Assembly (NCBI GenBank): GCA_028532985.1
Contig: JANCIK010000012.1
Span: 2,847,891-2,911,890 of the forward strand
DNA length: 64,000 nucleotides
DNA from: Stropharia rugosoannulata
Lineage: Eukaryota; Basidiomycota; Agaricomycetes; Agaricales; Strophariaceae
Direction: 5' to 3'
Both the position numbers and the translations under genes were made by a program. Below are positions 23,191 to 34,571 of this stretch, one piece after another (the stretch's first letter is position 1; each line of letters begins with the position of its first letter). Below the pieces are notes generated by a model that saw only the letters and a program-made list of their open reading frames with translations, ran no database searches and had not been told where the DNA came from.

Positions 23191-26100
23191 GCACGTAGTA
23201 CGCAGATCCACGCCCACCGTGAAATGTAGCACGGTGGGTACAAGACTCTGAAAAGTGGGGATCGACGATCCCCACTTTTCAGCCTCCCCACGCCGTGCAC
23301 AAGTCCCCCCACCGTGCACTGTTGCACGGTGGACACAGGACACAGAAAAGTGGGGATCGTCGATCCCCACTTTTCTGCGTACGCACGCAGTATGCACATC
23401 AACGCCGACCGTGCACTGTAGCACGGTGGGCACACGACTCTGAAAAGTGGGGATCGTCGATCCCCACTTTTCAGCGTCCCCACGCCGTGCACAAGTCCCC
23501 CCACCGTGCAATGCAGCATGGTGGGCACACGACTCTGAAAAGTGGGGATCGTCGATCCCCACTTTTCTTCGTACGCACGCAGTACGCACATCCACGCCCA
23601 CCATGCAATGTAGCACGGTGGGCACAAGACTCTGAAAAGTGGGGATCGTCGATCCCCACTTTTCAGCCTCCCCACGCCGTGCACAAGTCCCCCCACCGTG
23701 CAATGCAGCACGGCGGACACATGACACAGAAAAGTGGGGATCGTCGATCCCCACTTTTCTGCGTACGCACGCAGTATGCACATCAACGCCCACCGTGCAC
23801 AAGTCCCCCCACCGTGCACTGTTGCACGGTGGACACAGGACACAGAAAAGTGGGGATCGTCGATCCCCACTTTTCAGCGTCCCCACGCCGTGCACAAGTC
23901 CCCCCACCGTGCACTGTTGCACGGTGGACACAAGACACAGAAAAGTGGGGATCGTCGATCCCCACTTTTCTGCGTACGCACGCAGTACGCACATCCACGC
24001 CCACCGTGCAATGTAGCACGGTGGGCACAAGACTCTGAAAAGTGGGGATCGTCGATCCCCACTTTTCAGCCTCCCCACGCCGTGCACAAGTCCCCCCACC
24101 GTGCACTGTTGCACGGTGGACACAGGACACAGAAAAGTGGGGATCGTCGATCCCCACTTTTCAGCTTCCCCACGCCGTGCACAAATCCCCCCACCGTGCA
24201 ATGCAGCACGGTGGACACAGGACACAGAAAAGTGGGGATCGTCGATCCCCACTTTTCTGCGTACGCACGCAGTACGCACATCCACGCCCACCGTGCAATG
24301 TAGCACGGTGGGCACAAGACTCTGGAAAGTGGGGATCGTCGATCCCCACTTTTCAGCCTCCCCACGCCGTGCACAAGTCCCCCCACCGTGCAATGTAGCA
24401 CGGTGGGCACACGACTCTGAAAAGTGGGGATCGTCGATCCCCACTTTTCAGCCACCCCACGCCGTGCACAAGTCCCCCCACCGTGCAATGCAGCACGGTG
24501 GACACAGGACACAGAAAAGTGGGGATCGTCGATCCCCACTTTTCAGCGTCCCCACGCCGTGCACAAGTCCCCCCACCGTGCAATGCAGCACGGCGGACAC
24601 ATGACTCTGAAAAGTGGGGATCGTCGATCCCCACTTTTCTGCGTACGCACGCAGTACGCACATCCACGCCCACCGTGCAATGTAGCACGGTGGGCACAAG
24701 ACTCTGAAAAGTGGGGATCGTCGATCCCCACTTTTCAGCGTCCCCACGCCGTGCACAAGTCCCCCCACCGTGCACTGTTGCACGGTGGACACAAGACACA
24801 GAAAAGTGGGGATCGTCGATCCCCACTTTTCTGCGTACGCACGTAGTACGCAGATCCACGCCCACCGTGCAATGTAGCACGGTGGGCACACGACTCTGAA
24901 AAGTGGGGATCGTCGATCCCCACTTTTCAGCCTCCCCACGCCGTGCACAAGTCCCCCCACCGTGCACTGTTGCACGGTGGACACAGGACACAGAAAAGTG
25001 GGGATCGTCGATCCCCACTTTTCTTCGTACGCACGCAGTCCGCACATCCACGCCCACCGTGCACTGTAGCACGGTGGGCACACGACTCTGAAAAGTGGGG
25101 ATCGTCAATCCCCACTTTTCAGCTTCCCCACGCCGTGCACAAATCCCCCCACCGTGCACTGTTGCACGGTGGACACAGGACACAGAAAAGTGGGGATCGT
25201 CGATCCCCACTTTTCTGCGTACGCACGTAGTACGCACATCCACGCCCACCGTGCAATGTAGCACGGTGGGCACACGACTCTGAAAAGTGGGGATCGTCGA
25301 TCCCCACTTTTCAGCCTCCCCACGCCGTGCACAAGTCCCCCCACCGTGCACTGTTGCACGGTGGACACAGGACACAGAAAAGTGGGGATCGTCGATCCCC
25401 ACTTTTCAGCGTATGCACGTAGTACGCAGATCCACGCCCACCGTGCAATGTAGCACGGTGGGCACACGACTCTGAAAAGTGGGGATCGTCGATCCCCACT
25501 TTTCAGCATACGCACGCAGTACGCACATCCACGCCCACCGTGCAATGTAGCACGGTGGGCACAAGACTCTGAAAAGTGGGGATCGTCGATCCCCACTTTT
25601 CAGCGTCCCCACGCCGTGCACAAGTCCCCCCACCGTGCAATGCAGCACGGTGGACACAGGACTCTGAAAAGTGGGGATCGTCGATCCCCACTTTTCTGCG
25701 TACGCACGCAGTATGCACATCAACGCCCACCGTGCACTGTAGCACGGTGGGCACACGACTCTGAAAAGTGGGGATCGTCGATCCCCACTTTTCAGCTTCC
25801 CCACGCCGTGCACAAATCCCCCCACCGTGCACTGTTGCACGGTGGACACAGGACACAGAAAAGTGGGGATCGTCGATCCCCACTTTTCTGCGTACGCACG
25901 TAGTACGCACATCCACGCCCACCGTGCAATGTAGCACGGTGGGCACACGACTCTGAAAAGTGGGGATCGTCGATCCCCACTTTTCAGCCTCCCCACGCCG
26001 TGCACAAGTCCCCCCACCGTGCACTGTTGCACGGTGGACACAGGACACAGAAAAGTGGGGATCGTCGATCCCCACTTTTCAGCGTCCCCACGCCGTGCAC

Positions 26101-27311
26101 AAGTCCCCCCACCGTGCAATGCAGCACGGTGGGCACACGACTCTGAAAAGTGGGGATCGTCGATCCCCACTTTTCAGCCTCCCCACGCCGTGCACAAGTC
26201 CCCCCACCGTGCACTGTTGCACGGTGGACACAGGACACAGAAAAGTGGGGATCGTCGATCCCCACTTTTCTGCGTACGCACGTAGTACGCAGATCCACGC
26301 CCACAGTGCAATGTAGCACGGTGGGCACACGACTCTGAAAAGTGGGGATCGTCGATCCCCACTTTTCAGCGTCCCCACGCCGTGCACAAGTCCCCCCACC
26401 GTGCAATGCAGCACGGTGGACACAGGACTCTGAAAAGTGGGGATCGTCGATCCCCACTTTTCAGCCTCCCCACGCCGTGCACAAGTCCCCCCACCGTGCA
26501 CTGTTGCACGGTGGACACAGGACACAGAAAAGTGGGGATCGTCGATCCCCACTTTTCAGCATACGCACGCAGTACGCACATCCACGCCCACCGTGCAATG
26601 TAGCACGGTGGGCACAAGACTCTGAAAAGTGGGGATCGACGATCCCCACTTTTCAGCGTCCCCACGCCGTGCACAAGTCCCCCCACCGTGCAATGCAGCA
26701 CGGTGGACACAGGACTCTGAAAAGTGGGGATCGTCGATCCCCACTTTTCTGCGTACGCACGCAGTATGCACATCAACGCCCACCGTGCACTGTAGCACGG
26801 TGGGCACACGACTCTGAAAAGTGGGGATCGTCGATCCCCACTTTTCAGCGTCCCCACGCCATGCACAAGTCCCCCCACCGTGCACTGTTGCACGGTGGAC
26901 ACAGGACACAGAAAAGTGGGGATCGTCGATCCCCACTTTTCAGCGTATGCACGTAGTACGCACATCCACGCCCACCATGCAATGTAGCACGGTGGGCACA
27001 AGACTCTGAAAAGTGGGGATCGTCGATCCCCACTTTTCAGCCTCCTCACGCCGTACCCAAGTCCCCCCACCCTGCATTGTTGCACGGTGGGCACAGGACA
27101 CAGAAAAGTGGGGATCGTCGATCCCCACTTTTCTTCGTACGCACGCAGTATGCACATCAACGCCCACCGTGCACTGTAGCACGGTGGGCACACGACTCTG
27201 AAAAGTGGGGATCGACGATCCCCTCTTTTCAGTATGCCGTGAAGCGGTGCACCCTGAACCCTGAACCCTTAACAGCAAGGCGGGCACACATTCTTGAAAA
27301 GTGGGGATCGT

Positions 27312-27872
27312 CGATCCCCACATTTCTGTGTGCAGAAGCAGTATGCACGTCTACCCCTACTGTGCACTGTTGCACGGTGGGCATGAACAGTGAAAAGTGG
27401 GGATCGTCGATCCCCACATTTCTGTGCGCCGTGAAGCAGTGCACTGTGAACCCTGAACCCTTAACTGACCACGTCAATGTCAATATAGTGGGTCTGCTGC
27501 AGCATACTGGAAAGAGGGGATCGAAGATTCCCACTGCTATGTGAATGTTAGTCATTCAACATTCAAATGCAGCCATTATGTTCATGTGCACATGGTGAGT
27601 TAAGGGTTAAGGGTTTACAGTGCCATCACTCATGGCATGATTAAAAGTGGGGATCGACGATCCCCACTTTTTTGGGTGCTACACACACGGTCATGCCTGT
27701 ACCCACATAGGGCTATAGCACGGTGGGTACAGGTTAGTGAAATGTGGGGATCGTCGATCCCCACTTTTCAGGGCGCGGTGAAGTGGTGCACCCTCAACCC
27801 TGAACCCTTAACAGCAACGTGGGCATACAGTCTTGAAAAGTGGGGATCGTCGATCCCCACTTTTCTGCGTAC
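27312..27872 (+). repeat. Complex repeat block, copy 2 (within satellite)
   Basis: Same order as copy 1, in the same orientation, about 4.68 kb to the right. A third partial junction (27222-27300) just before it carries the same GTGCACCCTGAACCCTGAAC motif. The two blocks therefore bracket the homogeneous core of the array. Confidence 0.85.
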
Positions 27873-29576
27873 GCACGCAGTATGCAAATCAACGCCCACC
27901 GTGCACTGTAGCACGGTGGGCACACCACTCTGAAAAGTGGGGATCGTCGATCCCCACTTTCCAGCCTCCTCACGCCGTGCACAAGTCCCCCCACCGTGCA
28001 ATGTAGCACGGTGGACACAGGACACAGAAAAGTGGGGATCGACGATCCCCACTTTTCAGCCTGTGCACGCAGAACGCACATCCACGCCCACCATGCAATG
28101 TAGCACGGTGGGCACACCACTCTGAAAAGTGGGGATCGACGATCCCCACTTTTCAGCCTCCTCACGCCGTACCCAAGTCCCCCCACCCTGCATTGTTGCA
28201 CGGTGGGCACAGGACACAGAAAAGTGGGGATCGTCGATCCCCACTTTTCTGCGTACGCACGCAGTATGCACATCAACGCCCACCGTGCACTGTAGCACGG
28301 TGGGCACACCACTGTGAAAAGTGGGGATCGACGATCCCCACTTTTCAGCCACCCCACGCCGTGCACAAGTCCCCCCACCGTGCACTGTTGCACGGTGGAC
28401 ACAGGACACAGAAAAGTGGGGATCCACGATCCCCACTTTTCTGCGTACGCACGCCGTGCACATGTCTCACCACCCTGCAATGTAGCACGGTGGGAAAAGG
28501 ACACAGAAAAGTGGGGATCGACGATCCCCACTTTTCAGCCTGTGCACGCAGAACGCACATCCACGCCCACCATGCAATGTAGCACGGTGGGCACACCACT
28601 CTGAAAAGTGGGGATCGACGATCCCCACTTTTCTGGGTACGCACGCCGTGCACACGTCCCCCCACCGTGCAATGTAGCACGGTGGGCACAGGACACAGAA
28701 AAGTGGGGATCGACGATCCCCACTTTTCTGCGTACGCACGCAGTATGCAAATCAACGCCCACCGTGCACTGTAGCACGGTGGGCACACCACTCTGAAAAG
28801 TGGGGATCGTCGACCCCCACTTTTCTGCGTACGCACGCCGTGCACAAGTTCGCCCACCGTGCACTGTAGCACGGTGGACACCGGACACAGAAAGGTGGGG
28901 ATCGTCGATCCCCACTTTTCTGCATACGCACGCAGTATGCACATCAACGCCCACCGTGCACTGTAGCACGGTGGGCACACCACTCTGAAAAGTGGGGATC
29001 GTCGATCCCCACTTTTCAGCCTCCTCACGCCGTACCCAAGTCCCCCCACCCTGCATTGTTGCACGGTGGGCACAGGACACAGAAAAGTGGGGATCGACGA
29101 TCCCCACTTTTCTGCATACGCACGCCGTGCACAAGTCCCCCCACCGTGCAATGTAGCACGGTGGGCACAGGACACAGAAAAGTGGGGATCGTCGATCCCC
29201 ACTTTTCAGCCTCCTCACGCCGTGCACAAGTCCCCCCACCGTGCAATGTAGCACGGTGGGCACAGGACACAGAAAAGTGGGGATCGTCGATCCCCACTTT
29301 TCTGCGTACGCACGCCGTGCACAAGTTCGCCCACCGTGCACTGTAGCACGGTGGACACCGGACACAGAAAGGTGGGGATCGTCGATCCCCACTTTTCTGC
29401 ATACGCACGCAGTATGCACATCAACGCCCACCGTGCAATGTAGCACGGTGGGCGCACCACTCTGAACAGTGGGGATCGTCGATCCCCACTTTTCAGCCTC
29501 CTCACGCTGTGCACAAGTCCCCCCACCGTGCAATGTAGCACAGTGGGCAAGCGACACAGAAAAGTGGGGATCGACG

Positions 29577-30467
29577 ATCCCCACCCTTCTGGCTGTATCC
29601 GTGGGAGAATCCTTTCCCACGCCTTTCACATTTCTCCCTATCACACTCCCCGCCTCTGCGGACCCTGTGGTGGAGTTTGGATTGGCACATAAATGAGGAG
29701 CACCATTCAAGGATGCTCACCAAATTCCTGAGTGCCTCATCTGTTCACCCTAAAAGCGCGCCATACTGGTCCCTGTATCCGTGGGACACTTGCTTCCCAC
29801 TCTTCTGTGTGGCCACGCAGTACCCATGTCCTCCCCCCACCGTGCACTTTAGCACGGTGGGAACGACACAGTGCTAAGTGGGGATCGTCGATCCCCACTT
29901 TCCTGCGTGTGCACGCAGTACGCACAACCACTTGTGCTCCACGCACGTACTCCATACCCGTGGGAGAACGGGTTCCCACGTACAGCATGACAACGCGGGT
30001 GACCTACATGTGCGACACTTATTATCCACCCTATGATCAGGGCTGGTAGAACTGCCAATTGATCAAAAGATATGGAAGTCCGTGTGACACCGTGCACTGT
30101 CGCACGGTGAACGCAAGACACAGAAAAGTGGGGATCGTCGATCCCCACTTTTCTGAGTGCGCACGGAGTACACACGTCTAGCCCACCGTGCACTGTTGCA
30201 CGGTGGTCATGGACAGTGAAAAGTGGGGTATCGACGATCCCCACCCTTCTAGCTGTATCCGTGGGAGAATCCTTTCCCACGCCTTTCACATTTCTCCCTA
30301 TCACACTCCCCACCCCTGCGGACAATGTGGTGGACCTAGGATTGGCACAGGAATCCGGAGAAGCATTAACGGATGCTCCCTAAATCCTGGGTGCCTTATC
30401 TGTATGCCCTACCAGCGCGCCATACCCGTCCATGTCTCCGTGGGACAATTGCTTCCCACGGCTCTCA
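29577..30467 (+). repeat. Right-flank repeat: two ~230-bp direct copies with CGTGGGA hairpins
   Basis: 29577-29803 and 30237-30467 align along their length (CTGTATCCGTGGGAGAATCC..., TCACATTTCTCCCTATCACA). Each holds hairpins of the form CGTGGGA-8 nt-TCCCACG (29597, 29786, 30256, 30440) and a related one lies at 29958. Stray satellite palindromes occur between them (29878, 30123, 30219). This is the transition from satellite to coding DNA. Confidence 0.85.
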
Positions 30468-30694
30468 TGTTACGGCCGTAATAAGTTCTGTTACATTTAT
30501 ATGTATGCAATTGGTCTCTCATGTTATAAAATCTTCTCTGCTGTTTCAAGTATGCTGGTTACGTTTAGATGCTGTGCTCCATATGCCATACTTCAAATTA
30601 CATATTTCCCACACAATAACAATGCAGATAAATGCTTCAAATAATATAAACGACGTCAGTGCTACTATTGAAAGAACCCCTCACTCTGTACAGC

Positions 30695-33609
30695 CTAAAC
30701 TACAGGCACACAATCCCATCTGATCAAGATTCGTGGTGCTGCTTTTTGTGGATTGGAACCAGGCAATTTTTTGAAAAGCTTTAAGTCCAATTTAGTATAC
30801 CAGACGCGATCGGACTGTATGTTTGGTATCCACCCTAACATATAGAATCTCTTCCGCAGAACCTTGCGCATATCTGCAATGATATCGTCGTTATCGCATC
30901 TTCTGAACCTTTCAATTAACTTTGCCCAGTCCGTGTAATAAGTCATACTAGGAAGGTTCTGCGGTTTGCCTGATAGAATGGGATCATCTGGCCAGAACTT
31001 GTTGAATGCTGAGTCCCAATCTGCCTTTTTCGCCATACGATACTGACAGTCCGAGAAGTAGTCCCTTAACCGCATGTTCTGGTAGGTTGCTTCGGACACG
31101 ACCTGACGCTCGAGGTTGGAAAGGATGCAATATGACACGTCTGTCGACTGCTTTTGATTTGGTGCCTTCAAGGTGATGTCAAGAAGAAACTGGTTCCACA
31201 TGGCTGTTAGCTTTGAGTCGATGCTCTCATTCTCGTTGTCTGACTGGCTTTCAATCTCACTCTGTAGTGACTCAAAATCACTGCGGATATGGGCATGTGG
31301 ACGTTGTACCCGATAGCCCCTCCGCGATAAGTCAAAGATGGGAGGCACAGAATTCTGTGGAGCATGGCGGGGAGTGCGGCGAACTTTGTTGGGTACACGA
31401 TATGGGTGAGTTGGGACTACAAGTTTTGACTTGAAAAAGTGCGTGTCCACGCTTTCTCGTTGAATGCCAAAGATGTATTTGAATGTTTTCCAGGTTACCA
31501 TAGGGATAGTGTGGTCGTAGAAGCGGGGAACCGTGATTCCTTCTCCTACACGGATTGGACGCAGGAAAATTATGCCATAGGGGTTATGAGGCAGCATTTC
31601 GGGGCGGTTGCTGGGAGGATTATGGGGAACTGGATTGTTTGTATCGGAGCAATCAGATTCCACAGAAATGTTGTCCTCCTGGTCGTAATTGACAAATATA
31701 GGTTGGCCTTCACCATCTTCTTCATCCTCCTCCAGCGATTCAATCCCGGCTTGAGCAAGCTGCACTTCATCCATACGAGTACGAGTGCTGATGGGGTAGG
31801 CAAGGGTATTCTCTTCCGCCTCAGTTCTATGCACAAGTGGGAGAATCTTTCCCATGAGATCGCGAGATGCAGGGCCGTTATCTGGAGTTGAATGAAGCCC
31901 ATTAATAAACCACGGTGCTGCTGCGGTCAAGAGCAGGGCAGAGTCTGTTGAACGATGCCTTGCCTCCCCATGCGACTGTTGCTCAAGAATGTGTTTAAAT
32001 GCGAGCAATCGGTAGGCACGTAGGCTCCTTGGGAGTAGATGTGAGAAAATAGCCTGCAAAACAAAAACCACCCACTCACCACCACACAACAGGTTTGATT
32101 GACACTAGTCCCCTGCGAAGAATGCCAACATTGACATCGACCAAGATTAAAGCTGCTTCTGAAAGAGGTACCCGAACTTCAATACGGGCAAGGCCGTGAT
32201 TTCTTTCCGATGCTCCGGTGTATAAGTCGTATAGGTCACGACAGAAATCATCAGCCTTACCCTTCAAAATATCCTGGCCTCTAAGAAATTTTCCAAAGTG
32301 GTTTCCTTCCTCACGGTAGGTGATTGACTTGTCTGTGGTGTACATCTGGAGGTATGCCACTTCGTGTGGACCTTGGGCTCGAACTCCAGGAGAAATTCGA
32401 CATCCAGACACAGATGTGAGATGTGAAGTTAAATCACGCATGTATTTCGAGCTTCCTGGAGAGGTGATGCGCTCCGCGTGCCTGGATGGAATGTCTAGAA
32501 CGTGCTTGACGACGTGGAAATGGGAGTCCGTCCTCCATGCAAGGCATTCATCCCTCTGAGACGATATCTCCAGCCCAACATCAATCCACCAATGGCCTTC
32601 TTCATAGCAAATTTCCGAAAGGTGATTCTCTGTGAAGAACTCGTCAAGCGCAGCGGATGCAGCCTGACTAGACACAGAATGATTGCTGGATCTTTTGACG
32701 CCTCGAATTTGATGGAGAAATATAAGCCCTTCACCCCAAGTGATTCCGTTACTTGAAAGAGCGTCTCGTATATGGTCACCCAAGCTACTGACCAGCCAAC
32801 TCGGAATAGTCTTCGACTGAAACGAAAGCGTCCCATCCTTTCCCCGTGCACGCATCATTTCTGCGGAGTATGTGGGTGGCCATTCCGATGCAGAGATGTC
32901 TGACAGGCGTTGAATGGCAGGACGGAGGCCCTTTTCATAGAATGTTATTAGCTGGTCCTTGGTGAGAAGCGGGGATTTTTGCTGGTCGTCATATAAACTA
33001 GGAAACATGGCACGAATTAACGTGTGTGTGCCCCATTTGCCTATGCACAGGTTTGGAATGGTGTGAACGGGAATATGCTCATGTTCTCCCTGTGAAACGG
33101 AAAGAGATATGTCAAGCTTACTGAATATACTCCAAGAAATATACATTACTTACAAACGAATACTTGATGTGTATATTGCGTCGCAGAGTGTCTGAGAATC
33201 TGGCCACAGGGAATACTGCAAGATAACCTTCAATGCAAATGTCCTTATGCAACCCAAGCAGACTGTCATAGTCGCGAAGCATGCTGGTAGCGTGGTTGCC
33301 CCTAAGCGTATCTTTAATGGGATCAACCTGGTACTGCCTATGCCCATGCTGTCCGTTGAGAACAAAGCGACAAAAGTCGTCCATTTGATCGGCATGATGG
33401 AAGGCCTGTGCTGCAGAGACAAATTCTTCCAAAGATAATGACTGGATCTCGGGGTTGCTTTGCTCACTATCATACATCATATGATCCTCATTAAGGGGAT
33501 TAGGAGAAAGGGTGCCTGTGTTGATTTCATCCAAGGTTTCAAACATTGCGTCCTCGTTGAAATCGCCAAACAAAGAGTCGCGGTCAAAGGCGTGAGTACC
33601 ACTGTCCAT
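30695..33609 (-). CDS. Large protein (~940 aa) of unknown family, partner of the adjacent SNF2 gene
   Basis: Three exons on the minus strand: 33609-33154, 33089 to about 32090, and 32053-30695. The start ATG at 33609 (MDSGTHAFDRDSLFGDF) was chosen because a TATA box (TATAAAAG, 33698-33705) lies about 90 bp upstream; the frame is open further up, but through the promoter. Intron 1 is canonical (GTAAGT, 64 bp). Intron 2 keeps frame only with a 37-bp GTTGTG...TTTGCAG intron, so it may hide a small indel. Visible features: an acidic serine-rich N-terminus, a compact middle with Trp/His-rich blocks (HWWIDVGLEISSQ, CLAWRTDSHFHVVKHVL), an acidic linker (SLEEDEEDGEG), and a basic, Trp-containing C-terminus. 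No known domain recognised. It is head-to-head with a SNF2 helicase and next to a subtelomeric satellite; function unknown. Confidence 0.7.
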
Positions 33610-33697
33610 AATGGTATGTAGTTTAGATGGAGAATGGCGTCTGCAGATGTGGGCAAAAGTGGATGTGGAGATGTGCTCTCTGATACATAAAGACGGG

Positions 33698-33705
33698 CTT
33701 TTATA
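33698..33705 (-). promoter_or_regulatory. TATA box for the large unknown gene
   Basis: TATAAAAG on the minus strand, about 90 bp before the chosen ATG (33609). A second weaker TATATAG-like site lies about 17 bp further upstream. Confidence 0.55.
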
Positions 33706-34129
33706 GAACGAGAGTGCTATATAACTCATGCAGCGACGGGGCGATTCTAATGCAGTGCATTCATGCATGTTCTTGTGCACGATGATACAATTGTGGCACA
33801 GAAGAACAATGTAACGTCACAGTGCACTAACAAACTCTATTCCAATGCTACAACCGCATACGTTGTTGTGATGAACAAGGCGCTGTTAAAATGAAGATAC
33901 GTGTTGTTCTGATGCTGTAGTCGGATAAAACCAAAATCCGATGCAGGGTCAGCACTATACACGTCGGACTTATTTCATTTTCCATGTTCTTTCCCGTAGT
34001 GGGCGATAACATGACCAATACAACCCTGTATCATACAGCCATGTTCTCTGACAATGCAGTCCGGCTGGAACTTATTTGAGTTCATTTCATTCATGTTGTT
34101 ATTTATTGAATTGTGCCGTATACGTTTTC

Positions 34130-34335
34130 ACGACATGTGCAGATCTTGTTTGCATCCGTACTGTCAAATTTTTGACAAAGTGTATTGCCAAGATGAAACG
34201 GTAAAAATGTCAGCGAGAGCCGGCCTATTTCTTTGCCACATATGCGAGTCTTATTCGCATCCGTGCTACCAAGCTTATGACAAAGCATACCGCCAAGTTA
34301 TACGTGTAGAAATATCAGCTAGAGCCGATCTGTAT
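34130..34335 (+). repeat. Diverged ~100-bp tandem duplication in the divergent promoter
   Basis: Unit 1 (from about 34132) and unit 2 (from about 34237) share TGCATCCGT/CGCATCCGTGCT, TGACAAAG, GCCAAG and TCAGCGAGAGCCG/TCAGCTAGAGCCG in the same order. One frame is open through both copies (34054-34344), with aligned short motifs HPYCQ/HPCYQ and SARAGL/SARADL. A small peptide cannot be excluded, but promoter duplication is simpler. Confidence 0.55.
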
Positions 34336-34499
34336 CAAGCATGAAGCTTCCCTTTTATGGCGTTGATTAAAGATTATCTTGTCCAAGCCATTGTGCAAAC
34401 GACGTTTTCTGAGAGGCAAGGTTACATACCTTGTAGCCGGTTACGCACAATGCCTGATATGTGCGGCTGCCCAAACGTTTGAACACCTGCAGGAAGCCA

Positions 34500-34507
34500 T
34501 ATATAAG
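34500..34507 (+). promoter_or_regulatory. TATA box for the SNF2 gene
   Basis: TATATAAG, 65 bp upstream of the ATG at 34572. Confidence 0.55.
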
Positions 34508-34571
34508 GTCGTAAGTTTTCCAACGCAAAACACCACACTTAACACGCCTATCTTCTCATCTACTTGTCTAC

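Larger units (their letters stand above)
22517..29587. repeat. Palindromic satellite array, 192-bp higher-order unit of two ~96-bp monomers
   Basis: About 70 monomers. Each holds a 29-bp palindrome with arms AAAAGTGGGGATCG and CGATCCCCACTTTT around one central base (T in most, A in others, i.e. opposite orientation). Spacers alternate between two types: X (CAGCCTCCCCACGCCGTGC... ending CACAG, about 66 bp) and Y (CTGCGTACGCACGCAGTACG... ending CTCTG, about 68 bp), giving 95 + 97 = 192 bp. Every spacer carries a second inverted repeat, CCACCGTGCA-4 nt-TGCACGGTGG or close. Because both the dimer and the average monomer length are multiples of three and stops are scarce, long frames stay open on both strands (up to 452 codons at 23086-24444 minus); I treat these as a by-product. 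The 23.2-27.2 kb core is the most homogeneous; 27.9-29.6 kb is more mixed. Confidence 0.95.
33610..34571. promoter_or_regulatory. Shared divergent promoter region
   Basis: About 960 bp between two divergent starts, with a TATA box for each gene (33698-33705 minus, 34500-34507 plus). It also contains a diverged tandem duplication of about 100 bp at 34130-34335, which may hold paired regulatory sites. Confidence 0.5.

Noticed and set aside
23086..24444. A 452-codon open frame, and many others up to about 390 codons, on both strands of the satellite
   Set aside because: The 192-bp dimer is a multiple of three and nearly stop-free, so several frames on both strands stay open together and start or end arbitrarily. 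No promoter, intron or non-repeat coding part is attached.
22517..29587. CRISPR-like array (regular repeats with spacers)
   Set aside because: Spacers are themselves repeated (two alternating types), the genome is eukaryotic and no cas genes are present.
30695..33609. KDZ or other known fungal transposase for the large unknown protein
   Set aside because: None of the zinc-binding or DDE hallmarks I know for KDZ or similar elements are visible, and no terminal inverted repeats were found around the module.
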